From Scortum barcoo (Eukaryota > Chordata > Actinopteri > Centrarchiformes > Terapontidae), in the NCBI GenBank assembly GCA_023238725.1, contig CM041544.1, forward strand, positions 1 through 64,000: 64,000 nucleotides of DNA, given 5' to 3'. Made by a program: the position numbers and the translations under genes. The notes under the pieces are model-generated. The model was not told where the DNA came from. It worked only from the letters and a program-made list of their open reading frames with translations, and searched no databases. Numbering within the stretch: position 1 is the first letter of the stretch; every line of letters starts with the position of its first letter. This document shows, one piece after another, positions 22,261 to 33,389 of this stretch.

Positions 22261-23723
22261 ATGGCCTCTTGCTATGGTGAGTTTTTTCTATCTTTAATTT
22301 ATTTATGTTTTAGCCCATCATTGCTATCTGTTCTGTATTTATAGTATTTTCTCATCTTCTTAAAGATGTCCTTTTATTAGGTGACTACCAAGTTATCAGC
22401 CTGTCTGATTCTGAAAATATACCACCTCTGTTACTGTTAAGGTTTCGGTGCAGTAGGCTCGGTTTGGTTGTAAATGAAAAAACGATCGTACTTCTGTTTT
22501 TTCGATTTTGGTTTAAAGTGAAAAAACTAATTGCCTGAACGTACATGAACCTATCATGCACGTTCTTTTGCTAAAACATCAACACATCCCAACCTGTCCA
22601 GTGCTGTGGGATTGGTAAGAACATGATTGTGAACTTTTCCAAACAGACTCAGTGTCACTGACTTGTATTGAATTGTGGATGAATGTTTGTCAAATTGGGA
22701 GGTGTCAGAGCATCAGTAAGTGATAAAAACACACCCAGTATTTAGAAAGCAGAGAATCATTTTTTGTGTTTGAATTGTAGACAGGTTATTATTATTATTA
22801 TATTATTATTGAATCATGAGGCCAGTGAAGATTCACACATATATAATGTGGTTGAATCCAGATCAGTGTAATGCTGAACAGACAACTTAATATTTAGTGT
22901 TTATTTTTCATTTATAATTTCATTTTTCTTACTCTGATATTCTGATTGATTGTTTTCTTACTTGGATTTTAATTTGGATTAATTTAAAACAGATGAGTGT
23001 CCATTCAAGCTGTCTTCATTATAAATAAAACTGTCTGATCACATATTGGATTATTTCTGCTCTCTCCTCAGGTCAGATACAGAGGCTTGTTATTGTACTT
23101 TGAAGAATCAAGAATCCTGTCTTCATCACAAATCAAAGTTTATGTTGACCATAAATAATAAGCATTTTTAATCTGCAGTAACTTACCTTTCCTGTCATTC
23201 CAATGAAAAATACAGCTTGTTAATATTTCTCAAGTCGTATTAATTTTTTATTAAGCTTCTTAAACATTACTTTTGAAACATTTCATGTCTAGTGTTGACC
23301 CTGTGGTTTGACTTCTTCCAAATGAAAGTTGGAGTGTTCAAAATTGGTCCTAAGACATTACAACCTAAGACATTACAATAATACAGAATAATAGCATGTA
23401 AACAAGCTGACTGTGCAGAAACATGTCACGTTATCACAGTTAGACGTAGTTCTGCACAATCGCCTTGTTTACATGCTAACACCAAGAAGGAGAGCCACTA
23501 AATTAACAGTTTATTTATGTTTGTGTGTGACATTTCTGTCCCTATCTGTTGTTACAGTGAGAGTTTAGAGACTGAGACCCTGACGTCGACTTCGCCAGCA
23601 GCTCCGGAGGGGCGAGGCGACAATGGAGCCGAGCAGAGGAGAGAGGAGCGTGGGGCGTCTGACAGAGAGGGTCCGCTGGGCCAAACACTGGAGGAGCTCG
23701 GCGCTGAGGACATCTGTAAATAG
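22261..23723 (+). CDS. Candidate three-exon small gene, 78 residues, unknown function
   Basis: Exons 22261-22276, 22381-22435 and 23558-23723 total 237 nt, which is 79 codons including TAG. Exon 1 starts with ATG and ends at a strong donor (GTGAGT). Exon 2 is preceded by a pyrimidine-rich tract ending in TTATTAG and has a donor GTTAAG. Exon 3 follows TGTTGTTACAG. Phases 1 and 2 agree and there is no internal stop. The predicted protein starts MASCYGDYQVISLSDSENIP and ends GQTLEELGAEDICK; it is acidic and hydrophilic, with no signal peptide or membrane segment. A GTAAAT at 23716 could be a further donor, so exon 3 may not be terminal. I do not recognise the family. It may be a host gene, or the N-terminal region of a transposon protein. 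Exon 3 is GC-rich, unlike its surroundings. Confidence 0.4.
22557..23401 (+). repeat. Left arm of a long inverted repeat
   Basis: About 845 bp that pairs, in reverse complement, with 23840-24118 (inner part) and 31015-31951 (outer part). Examples of matched segments are 22557-22680 with ~31832-31951, 22680-22930 with ~31040-31310, and 23065-23340 with ~23880-24118. The arm lies within intron 2 of the candidate gene. Identity looks like 75-85% with small gaps, so the pair is not recent. Confidence 0.75.
23392..23478. repeat. Short imperfect hairpin (29-bp arms)
   Basis: The arms at 23392-23420 and 23450-23478 are inverted copies with about four mismatches, both containing TAGCATGTAAACAAG, separated by 29 nt. 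It sits at the inner end of the long inverted repeat's left arm and upstream of exon 3. It could be a very small foldback element; no target duplication is apparent. Confidence 0.65.
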
Positions 23724-23839
23724 TCTGAGTTCTGTGGTGTACTGTACATAGATTTATTATTTAGTTTCAAATATGTGTATTTTAACATACTACAGTGATT
23801 TGTGTCTAAATGCATTAATGTAAAAAAACTAATACACCA

Positions 23840-24118
23840 CTTTGCTGTTATACTGTATTATTGAAATATCTTTGGACCAATTTTAAACACTATAACCTTC
23901 ATTTGGAACAATTCAAACCACAGGATGAACACTAGACATGAACTGTCTCAAAAGTAATGTCTAAGAAGCTTTAAAAATGAATAAGACTTGAGAAATATTA
24001 ACAAGCTTTATTTCTCATAGGAATAACTGAAAAGGTATTGTGCACATTATTTATGGTCAACAGGATTCTTGATTTTTCAAAGTGCAATAACAAGCCTCTG
24101 TCAGAACTGAGGAGAAAG
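23840..24118 (-). repeat. Right arm (inner part) of the long inverted repeat
   Basis: Reverse complement of 23065-23401. It is cut off at 24118 by the Rex1/L2 insertion complex; the arm resumes at ~31015. About 125 bp corresponding to 22935-23060 of the left arm is missing at the break. Confidence 0.75.
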
Positions 24119-24119
24119 A

Positions 24120-24918
24120 ATAAAGTCAAGGTCAAGTCAAAGTCAAGTCTGCTTTATTGTCAATTCTGCAGCATGTACAGGACATACAGAGAATTGAAAT
24201 TACGGTTCTCTCAAACCCTAGGTGCATGACACAACAAAAATAAGTAAAATATAACAAAAACTAGCAAACCACAACAAAAATAAACGAAACAAATACAATC
24301 AAACTAGAAAAAGACATGGCAATAAATAAGACAGTCAGTGCAAAAATGGAGTTAGCTAATGGAGTGGTTAAGGTGGTTAAAGTGAATAAAGTGAGTGTGT
24401 GCTTGTGGAGTTCCTTAGGGTGTCAGAGTTCAAGTGTTGGGGGAAGGGGGCAGAGTCCAGGGTGTGTGTGTTTGTGTGTACAGATTCTGGAATGAGGGCA
24501 GAGCAGGGAGAGAGTTCAGCATCCTGACAGCCTGGTGAACGAAGCTGTCCCTAAGTCTTATGGTCTTGGCAGCAGGCTGAAGAAGCTGTGAGACAGGTGG
24601 GTGGGGTCCCTCGTGATGCAGAGGGCTTTACGGGTGAGGCGTGAAGTGTAAGTGTCATGGAGGGAGAGGAGAGAGGCACCGATGATCTTCTCAGCTGCTC
24701 CGACGATGCGCTGGAGGGTCTTCCGGCAGGACGCGGAGCATGCGCCATAACACACGGTGATACCACTGGACAGGATGCTCTCGATGGTGTCTCTCTAAAA
24801 CGTGCACATGATGGCAGCTTTCCTCAGTTTGCGGAAGAAGTAGAGGCGCTGGTTGGCTTTCTTGGCCAGTGATGTGGTGTTGATGGTCCAGGAGAGGTCC
24901 TCTGTGACGTGTACACCC
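24120..24918 (-). mobile_element. Rex1-type LINE, 5'-truncated copy B
   Basis: The minus strand ends in a (TGACTT/TCAAGG)n-like tail at ~24120 preceded by AATAAAGCAGACTTGAC. It encodes the RT C-terminus in broken frames. At 24755-24558 the frame has TLQRIVGAAEKIIGASLLSL then DIYTSR-like and RDPTHLSHSFF motifs, typical of the end of Rex1-like ORF2. It joins L2 3' UTR sequence at ~24919. Confidence 0.8.
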
Positions 24919-25554
24919 ACCTTCTCTCCACAACACAGACACAGATCATGTCCCCACCAGGCCAGTGAACCTCAGACAGATGGACCACAACCAGAATCAG
25001 TGAGGAACCTGCAAGACTGGAGAGAACAAAGAGGACCGGGGCTCCGGCAGTAACATGCACTTTACAGGACATAAGAGTATTCACATTAACCGTTTTGACA
25101 CTTTAACCAATTTAACTACTTTAACCAGTTTAGCCACTTTAACCAGTTTCTAAAAGTGACTCCAGTTTGCACTACTACCATAATATGAGTAAAGGAAGCA
25201 GAGGAAGAGGAAGCAGAGAAAGAGGAAGCAGAGACAGAGGAAGAGGGAGAGGTGCCCGATGCATCATGGGAGCCCCCCGGCAGTCTAAACCTATAGCAGC
25301 ATAACTAAGGGCGAGCCTGTGCCCACCCTAACTATAAGCTTTATCAAAAAGGAAGGTTTTAAGTCTATTCTTAAACACTGACACTGTGTCTGCCTCTCGG
25401 ACCCAGACTGGGAGCTGGTTCCAGAGAACAGGGGCCTGATAGCTGAAGGCTCTGCCCCCTAGACTACTTCTGGAAACCCTGGGAACTACAAGTAAGCCTG
25501 CGTTTTGGGAGCGCAGCGCTCTAGTCGGTTGATAAGGAGTTATCAATTCATTAA
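24919..25554 (-). mobile_element. L2 copy B, 3' portion
   Basis: Matches L2 copy A at 1669-1915 and 2150-2445. The minus-strand frame 25546-25328 encodes the L2 ORF2 C-terminus (ITPYQPTRALRSQNAGLLVV, then LWNQLPVWVREADTVSVFK). It is separated from the rest of copy B (27423-31010) by a Rex1 insertion, and ~380 bp present in copy A (2445-2828) is missing here. Confidence 0.85.
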
Positions 25555-25913
25555 GACTTAGACTTAGACTTAGACTTCACTTTATTGATCCCTTTGGGAT
25601 GACTCCCTCAGGGAAATTTAGGTTTCCAGCAGTATACAGGTAGAGAAGCACACAGATGAAAAATAAAACAGTAAATACTTAAAATACAAAATATAAATCT
25701 AAAGAATGGGAATAAAATACTATAAGTAAATAGAAAGAGCTGAGTATGGCATCGTGTGAAATAAGTTATGGCTTTGTATAGTATAAGTTAAGAGTTATAA
25801 ATTAAAATTATTGCACATTATTACATATGATGGGGTTATTGCACCAGAGGAAAAGTGTCCAATGTGTATGTATGTGTTGTACAAGTAAATGTACAATGGC
25901 TACCACCCCTACT

Positions 25914-26480
25914 CTATATCCTCCTCCCCCCTTGTGAGGAGTTGTAGAGTGTGATGGCATGATGGACAAAGGAGTTCTTGAGCCTGTTGGTCCTGCACTT
26001 GGGAAGGAGCAGTCTTTCACTGAACAGGCTCCTCTGGTTGCTGATGACGGTGTGCAGAGGGTGGCTGGCATTGTCCATAATATCCAGCAGTTTGTCCAGA
26101 GTCCTCGACTCTGCCACCGTCACCATAGAGTCCAGCTTCGTGCCGACCACAGAGCCGGCCCGCCTGATCAGTTTATCCAGTCTGGATGTGTCCTTTTTGG
26201 ATATGCTGCCCCCCCAGCATACCACAGTGTAAAAGAGGACACTGGCAACCACAGACTGGTAAAACATCTGCAGGAGTTTGCTGCAGATGTTGAAGGACCG
26301 CAGTCTCCTTAGGAAGTACATCCTGCTTTGTGTCTTCCCATACAGGTGGCTGGTGTGCGTTGTCCAGTCCAGTTTATTGTCCAGCCACAGCCCGAGGTAT
26401 CTGTAAGAGTCCACAGCCTCCACCTCAGCTCCCTCTAAGCAGGACTGGTCGTGGTCTTGGTCTGGACCTCCCAAAGTCAA
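25914..26480 (-). pseudogene. Rex1 ORF2 C-terminal region
   Basis: A 188-codon frame on the minus strand. It begins after the RT core and contains VDSYRYLGLWLDNKLDW (RT-associated strand), FLRRLRSFNICSKLL, and a C-terminal NRLKNSFVHHAITLYN. This order matches Rex1-group ORF2. The catalytic core lies in the separate frames 26522-27254, so a frameshift separates them. Confidence 0.8.
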
Positions 26481-26521
26481 TAACCAGCTCCTTCGTCTTA
26501 GAGGTGTTGAGCTGTAGGTGG

Positions 26522-27254
26522 TTAGTGTGGCACCATGCAGCCGAAGTCCCCTACCAGTCTCCGATACTCCTCCTCTCTGTCATCCCTGATGCACCCAACG
26601 ATGGCTGTGTCATCAGCGTATTTCTGAATGTGACACAGCTCCGAGTTGTAGCAGAAGTCTGAGGTGTACAGGGTGAAGAGAAGAGGGGCCAGCACTGTGC
26701 CCTGGGGGGCTCCAGTGCTGCTGACCACCGTGTCACTGGACGTGATGTCCTTCAGCCCGACGTACTGTGGTCTGCCAGTGAGGTAAGTCGGAGATCCAGT
26801 CCATCAGCTGGGGGTCCACTCCCATCCTGCCCAGTTTGTCCCGAAGCAGAGTGGGCTGGATGGTGTTGAAGGCACTGGAGAAGTCCAAGAAAAGAATCCT
26901 CACTGTGCCGCTTCCCTTATCCAGATGGGAGTGGGCTCGATGGAGCAGGTAGAGGATGGCATCCTCCACGCCAACACCTGGTTGGTAGGCGAACTGCAGG
27001 CGATCCTGGGCGTGCTGCACCTGGGGTCTGAGGAGGCTGAGGAAGAGCCGCTCCAACTTCTTCATCAGATGTGAAGTGAGTGCCACTGGTCGGAAGTCAT
27101 TCAGCTCGCTGGGCCGGTTCTTCTTCGGAACTGGAACGATGCGGGATGTCTTCCAGAGGGTGGGCACTCTCCCAATCTGCAGGCTAAGGTTGAAGATCCG
27201 TTGTAGTGGTTCCCCCAGTTCTGCCACGCAGGTCTTCAGTAGTCTAGGGCACAC
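26522..27254 (-). pseudogene. Rex1 reverse transcriptase core
   Basis: Two minus-strand frames. 27254-26733 has PVPKKNRPSELNDFRPVALT, FAYQPGVGVEDAI and LDFSSAFNTIQP (motif A, with the first catalytic Asp). 26728-26522 has GAPQGTVLAPLLFTLYTSDF (motif B) and KYADDTAIVG (motif C Asp pair). They are joined by a frameshift near 26735. All RT motifs are recognisable but the ORF is broken. Confidence 0.88.
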
Positions 27255-27426
27255 TTTGTCTGGGCCCTGCAGCTTTCCTGGGTCGGAAGCTTCCTCAGCT
27301 GTCCTCTGACCTGGTCAGTGGTGATGAGTGGCGAAGATTGTGTTGATGTGGGGGAGGAGGAGGGTGGTGTTGTGGTGTCTGGGGGGAGGTGTGTGGAGGG
27401 GAGAGGGGGGGATGGCTGTGGTAAGA

Positions 27427-28779
27427 TTACCTTACAGTGGTGCCGGAGGCCCAGTTAATGCCATCCAACAAGGCTATCTTAGGAGAAAGCGTGTTCCTCA
27501 GGTGTTTCGGACCTAATAGGATCACTTCAGTTTTATCTGAGTTCAACAACAGGAAATTTCTGGTCATCCAAGCCTTTATATCTTTAAGGCAGGCCTGGAG
27601 TTTCAGGAGCTGATCAGTTTTGTCTGGCTCCACTGATAAATATAATTGGGTGTCATCAGCATAACAATGGAAATCTATGGAGTGCCTCCTGATGATATTG
27701 CCAAGGGGCAGCATATACAAAATAAACAGAATTGGACCAAGCACTGAACCTTGTGGAACTCCATGACAGACTTTAGTATGCACAGAGGATTCATTATTAA
27801 TATGGACAAACTGAGACCGATCTGATAAGTATGATCTGAACCAGTTTAATGCAGACCCTTTAATACCAAGCAGTTTTTCCATTCTCAGCAACAGGATGTG
27901 ATGGTCAACTGTATCAAAGGCAGCACTGAGGTCTAACAGGACAAGTACAGACAGAAGCCCTCTATCTGATGCTGTCAACAGGTCATTAGTGACTTTCACA
28001 AGTGCTGTTTCTGTGCTATGGTGAGCTCTAAATCCTGACTGAAAAACTTCAAAAAGACTATTACTGTGGAGATAATTACATAACTGGCTGGCAACGGCTT
28101 TCTCTAGAATCTTAGACAAAAAGGGGAGGTTGGATATTGGTCTATAATTGGCTAACACATCTGCATCAAGTGTAGGTTTTTTGATCAATGGTTTAATTAC
28201 AGCTACTTTAAGAGACAGATTAATAATATGCAGCAGTGATGTGCCAATAAATGGGAAAACTTCCTTAAGCAGCGTAGTTGGGATGGGGTCTAGGAGACAA
28301 GTTGTTGCTTTTGATGATGAAACTAACGAGGATAATTCGGGAAGGCCAATTGGAATAAAACTGTCTAAGCAATTGTCAGGTTTTAATGTATCTGCTCCTA
28401 AATTTCCTGAGTCTGAAGGATCGGAGTCTAACGAGGGCAGATCCTGACAAATTTTGTCCCTAATATTCAGAATCTTGTCATTAAAGAAGCTCATGAAATC
28501 ATTACTACTTAAACTTAAGGGGATGCAGGGTTCAATAGAGCTATGGCTCTGTGTCAGCCTGGCTACAGTGCTGAAAAGAAACCTAGGGCAGTTCTTATTT
28601 TCCTCTATTAATTCTGAATAGTAGGCTGCTCTGGCATTACACAGGGCTTTCCTATACGTTTTGAGACTCTCTTTCCAGGCTAGGCGAGAGTCCTCCTCTT
28701 TGGTGGAGTGCCATATCCTTTCCAATTGTCGCGTTGTTTGTTTTAACTTGCGAGTTGCAGAGTTAAACCATGGTGCCAA
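27427..28779 (-). pseudogene. L2 ORF2 reverse transcriptase (450-codon open frame)
   Basis: The longest open frame in the window. It starts with the linker (ATRKLKQTTRQLERIW), then the RT: PIPTTLLKEVFPFIG, IKPLIKKPTLDADVLANYRP (motif 1-2), FQSGFRAHHSTETALVKV, LLDLSAAFDTVDHHIL (motif A), GVPQGSVLGPILFILYM (motif B), CYADDTQLYLS (motif C), and NSDKTEVILLG. All catalytic aspartates are present. The frame runs into unrelated sequence at 27440, where Rex1 has removed the rest of the gene; the 5' end is in a different frame from the endonuclease. Retrotransposition function is lost although the RT core itself is intact. Confidence 0.92.
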
Positions 28780-29798
28780 GTCTCTTCTGTTTTATAATCT
28801 TTCTTTTTAGGGGCGCAACAGAGTCCAGAGTGCCTCTGAGTGAGTCCATGGTGTTTCTAACAAGTTGGTCAATTTGGGGGGAGCTCAAAAAATGAGAGTC
28901 ATCAGAGATACTAGGAAATCTTACTGACTTTAATGCTGTCGGAATTGCTTCCTTAAATTTAGTCCTAGTACAATCGGGTAACCATCTAGTGAACACTAAT
29001 TTTTCTAGAGGTGCATAGTCCAGTAATAGGAATTCAAATGATACTAAGTAGTGGTCTGATAACACAGGATTTTGGGGGGAGACTATTAAGTGCTCAATAT
29101 CAATACCATAGGTGAGGACCAAATCAAGGGTGTGATTGTGACAGTGAGTTGGAGAATTTACTCTCTGAGAAAACCCAATGGAGTCCAATAATGAGATGAA
29201 TGCTGTGCTAAGACTGTCACTATCCATGTCCACATGAATATTAAAATCACCTACAATAATTACCTTGTCATTTTCAAGGACTAAATTTGACAAGAACTCT
29301 GAAAATTCAGATAAAGAATTCAGAGTATGGGACCTGGGGGGCGGTACACTACAGCAACTAGTATTGGCTTTGTGCTCCTCCAGGCTGGAGATGAAAGAGT
29401 AATAAGTAAGGCTTTCAAATGAGCTGTAGCCCTCTTTAGGCCGAGAATTTATTAATAGGGCTGAATTAAAAATGGCTGCAACTCCACCTCCTCGTCCAGT
29501 GTCTCGAGGAACATGAACGTTAGAATGACTCGGTGGAGTGGATTCATTTAGGCTAACAATATTCTTCCTGACCTAGCCAGGTCTCAGTAAGGCAGAACAG
29601 GTCTATATCAGAGTCAGATATCAAATCATTTATCAGAACAGCCTTAGAGGCCAGAGATCTGATGTTTAAGAGGCCACACTTAATTTTCTTATTATGCTGT
29701 TGCTGAGTTGCTACAGCAGTTGTGTTAATTTTTATTAGATTTTTATGAATAACTCCCCTTTTTGGTTTTAAGAGTTTAAATGGTCGCTGGGCAGACAC
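28763..29798 (-). pseudogene. L2 ORF2 apurinic-type endonuclease domain
   Basis: Two minus-strand frames. 29798-29553 carries the start of ORF2 with CGLLNIRSLASKAVLI and DLFCLTETWL. 29293-28763 carries GDFNIHVDMDSDSLSTAF, the Asp/Asn active-site strand, then LDLVLTYGIDI and LSDHYLVSFEF with the conserved SDH histidine. The ~260 bases between hold the middle of the domain in other frames, with a stop at 29553. The enzyme nicks target DNA to prime reverse transcription. Confidence 0.85.
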
Positions 29799-30133
29799 AG
29801 TTTCTATTCTATATTGGGTGTGCAGCTGCTCTAATGGAGGCGCAGAGAAGCGTGTAAGACTGCAGCTCTGCTTACTGGTCCCAACTCTGGTATGTCATGA
29901 ATTAGGACTAATAAAACTTTCTATATTTCTAGACAGGAGAGCGGCTCCAGCCAAAGTGGGATGGATACCATCTCTCCTAATCAGGCCAGATCTCCCCCAA
30001 AAAGGCTGCCAATTATTAATAAAGCCCACGCCGTTTGCCGGACACCACCTCGTTACCACCACCGGTGGAATGACGACATGCCTACGGCTGTACATGTCGT
30101 CACTGGTCAGATTAGGAAGGGGTCCAGAGAAAA

Positions 30134-30747
30134 CTACGGAGTCCGACATCGTTTTTGCAAACTTACACACCGACTCCACGTTAATTCTGGTGACTTCTTC
30201 GATTGGCGTAATCGGGCGTCATTAATGCCGACATGAATTACAATTTTACCATATTTACGTTTATCCTTTGCCAGCAGTTTCAAATTTGACTCGATGTCGC
30301 CCGCTCTGGCCCCAGGGATGCATTTGACTATGTTCCCCGGTGCTGCTAACTTCACGTGTCGGACTATGGAGCTGCCAATAACCAGAGTTGGTTTGTCAGC
30401 GGGTGTGTCGCTGAGGGGGGAGAATTTATTAGACACGTGCGAAGTGCTTGGTGGTGAACCTTGGTGGACTTTTTTGAGCTATACCTCCTTCGAACAGTCA
30501 CTAGCTGATGCTAACCCTGCATTCGGTCGGCTCTCACTTTGGCTACTGGGGACTGGCTAACTACGCTAGCATAACTGCTAACATTGGTGCCGAGCCGCTT
30601 CTCTAACTCTGTCAGCCTCGCCTCCAAAACTACATATAAGCTACATTTATTACAGGTACCATTTCCGCTAAAGGAGGCAGAGGAGTAGCTGAACATCTGA
30701 CACACCGAGCAAGAGAGAGGAGAGGAGGAGGGAGAGGGAGAAGCCAT
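30134..30747 (-). pseudogene. L2 ORF1 with CxxC segment, coiled coil and SGNH-type esterase
   Basis: The frame 30747-30511 has CSVCQMF and, further on, CNKCSL, a zinc-binding-like pair, followed by LEARLTELEKRLGTNVSSY (coiled coil). After a frameshift the frame 30436-30134 has TLVIGSSIVRHVKL, with the block I nucleophile Ser position (GSS in place of GDS), then GARAGDIES and IVIHVGINDA, all esterase landmarks of CR1/L2 ORF1 proteins. ORF1 proteins bind the element RNA; the esterase's role is unsettled. Confidence 0.85.
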
Positions 30748-31014
30748 TGCTAATAAGAGATAGCAAAGGAGCTAACCACGGAACCAAATTAATTAAAGAG
30801 TTTTACGCAAAAGTTAAGCTTTTGGACAGCTAAAAAGTCGCTAGCGGTGGTTAGTCACAGTTGTACACAATTTAGAGAGTATTTAAGAAAATTATGCTCT
30901 GGAGTCTCAAGACTATTCACACAGCTCTAAGCGCAAGGAGAACAGGAAATGACGCAATACGCTCACCGTAGCACGTAGAACGTCAGGTATATACGTCAAT
31001 CAATATAATAATAA

Positions 31015-31951
31015 TAATAATAAAAGGAAATAAAAGTAACACTGAGTAAGAAAAATTAAATTCTACATAAAAAATAAACACTAAATATTAACTCATCTGT
31101 GCATCATAACATTGATCTGGATTCAACCATATAATTGAGGTGTGGTTCTTCGCTGGCCTCAATCATAATTCACCTGTCTACACAAAAAAGATTCTCTGAT
31201 TTCTAATTACTGGGTGTCTTCTTATCACTTACTGATGCTCTGACACCTCACAATACATAAAAGTAACATTTGACAAACATTCATCCACAATTCAATATAA
31301 GTCAGTGACGCTGACCAGTGGTGTCACCAGGTGATTTTCCCGGGATTCACCCCCAAATGTTTTGTTCAATGACAATCTGAAACCAGAATCATAACGTTGT
31401 GTATGTGTGACATTTACATCCAGGTGTTGTGCATGTATAGATGTGTATGGATTAGCTCAGGACAACTGCTGAGACATGCATGTTTTGCTGCTGTGTGTGG
31501 AGAAATAAAGCAAGTTCCAACTGCACCAAAAGGCCTCATCATCCTTCGGGTCTTAGAATAATTCCCAGGCTGGTTACCGCCCTGACAACGAGCGGGAAGA
31601 GTTCTAATCAGCACAGTGTGACTTTAACTCAACTGTTGCTGGATCCGTGAGGATAGGTAGAGAGAGTAGAGAATGAAAAATGGAACATAAAGTTGCTGCA
31701 AAGAAGCAACTCAGTATTGATTATTGAATATTGAATTGATGATCCCTGAACTGAAAAAAACAAAAAAACACTGAAAATGGTCTGGGCTAAGCCCTGAATG
31801 TCGTCAAATGTTAGCCACGCCCCCGATGCTGACTACAGCTAAGTCTGTTTGGAAAAGTCCACAATCATGTTCTTACCAATCTCAGAGACTCTCCAACAAC
31901 ACTGGACAGGTTGGGATGTGTTTATGTTTAACAAAAGAACCTGCCTAATAT
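31015..31951 (-). repeat. Right arm (outer part) of the long inverted repeat, with an extra insertion
   Basis: Reverse complement of 22557-22935. An extra ~509-bp segment (31316-31824) has no counterpart in the left arm and is flanked by near-identical 9-mers gacgctgac (31307-31315) and gatgctgac (31825-31833), suggesting a later insertion of an unclassified element. That segment contains AATAAA at ~31503. Confidence 0.72.
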
Positions 31952-32579
31952 CTGCAAGAAAACAAAAAGCACATAATTAATCAGTCTGCTCTAAACTGAT
32001 AAATACATCTAAATTAAACAAAGATGGTCCTAACATTTGTCAGCTGGCAATTCTTATCATCAACAGGTTTACACACATTTGAAGAAGCAGCAGCAGCAGA
32101 AGCTCCAAAAGGCAGCTGTGATTTTCACTTAATTATTTTAATATTTCACATTCCGTGAAATCAGCCTGCCACATTACTGATGTGAACACTGCTGTTTAAC
32201 AAACAAGCAGAACTAAATGTTTTGGACATGAAAAGCAATCTACAGTAATATCTGATCTGTAAAACAACGAGCACACAGGTATTTCAGAGTTTAGAAGTTT
32301 GATAAGAGAAACAAATAAACTGTCGTGAATAATATTAACTAAGCAGTGAACCACTTCTGAGAACATTTAGCTGTTAGACCACAGACACACACCAATATCA
32401 GAACCAACACCAAACCGATATGACTGTCTGGAAAGTTCAAAGATATTTCTAACATTTCTAATATTCAGATATTTCTAATATTTCTAACAAGATTTAAAGT
32501 TGTAGCAGCAATGTACAGTAGGGGGGTGGGTCAGTTGTTTAAGTGTAGTCAGTGCATGACTCAAGTTCTCAATTGTTCA

Positions 32580-32610
<31 letters not shown>

Positions 32611-33389
32611 ATGGGGGAAATGGATTGAACAGTGTAGCACCCTCAGCCCTACTGGGAGAAAGCATACCACATTCACTAGGTTCAGAGAGTTGGACTAAAT
32701 TATTTGAATAACCCACGAGGTTAGTATGAAGTTGAACGCGGACAATTTATTGCCTCACAACAATAATTTCCCAATGCATGAAAATAAAAGAAAGAATAAA
32801 CAGTTAAATTCAAATAAAAGTGTCCCTTCTTGTGTGTTAGAAAATAAAGTCCAGTTCTGTATCGTGTGTCCAATGTTCAAATGACTACCCAGGTAGGTTT
32901 GTAGTGTAAGACTCTTATCTGTGTCAGAGAGTGAAGTGAGTTGATGGTCTGTGAATCTCCGGAGTAGATCCCACGGCTGGCCACACCGTGCTCCTCTTCC
33001 TTCCGCAGTCGATCGTTCTTCTTGGCTTGCCACTGAACCTCAGAGGATTCAGAATCAGAATGGTCTATTCCTAATCCTGGCAAAGAAACCAATCTACACG
33101 CGTACTGCAGAAAACATTATCATTACTATCATATCTCTATTCATCACATGACCTTAACTGCTTCTCTCCTTCTCTTTCTTTCCCTTTTGAATATCTTCCA
33201 TTTTTATATGTATATATACCCATATGCAGGATATACAATATAATGCTCCAATTGTTGTAAATGACCTTGTATACATTTACAGTAAAGGGATTTTAACATA
33301 ACACAATTATTCATTATGAACTTACGTTTTAACATACTTTCTTATCTTTATGAAATGGTATTTATAATTTTAAACAGCTTATTTAATTA
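31952..33389. other. Unclassified AT-rich spacer with a GT microsatellite
   Basis: No recognised gene or transposon. A (GT)n run lies at 32582-32609. The 32710-33150 part is less AT-rich, but I see no domain and no splice-supported frame. Confidence 0.5.

Larger units (their letters stand above)
25555..27422 (-). mobile_element. Rex1 LINE, 5'-truncated copy C, inside L2
   Basis: The 3' end on the minus strand is AATAAAGTGAAG followed by four TCTAAG-type repeats at ~25555. The coding part spans ~25914-27254. The frequently used Rex1 forward PCR primer, as I remember it, matches exactly at 26862-26882 (minus). The insertion interrupts L2 copy B and is accompanied by loss of ~380 bp of target. 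The 5' end at ~27422 lies upstream of the RT, so the endonuclease is absent. Confidence 0.85.
27423..31010 (-). mobile_element. L2/Maui-like LINE, copy B, main body with ORF1, EN and RT
   Basis: The best-preserved LINE in the window. From 5' (31010) to 3' (27423) on the minus strand: 5' UTR, ORF1 with CxxC-type segment, coiled coil and esterase motifs, endonuclease, then RT. The 3' end lies at 24919-25554 beyond a Rex1 insertion. It is inserted in the right arm of the long inverted repeat. A frameshift or stop separates each domain, so it is no longer autonomous. Confidence 0.88.

Noticed and set aside
31316..31824. The extra segment in the right inverted-repeat arm as a solo LTR (it has AATAAA).
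   Set aside because: No TG...CA boundaries coincide with the segment ends, so I list it only as an unclassified insertion.
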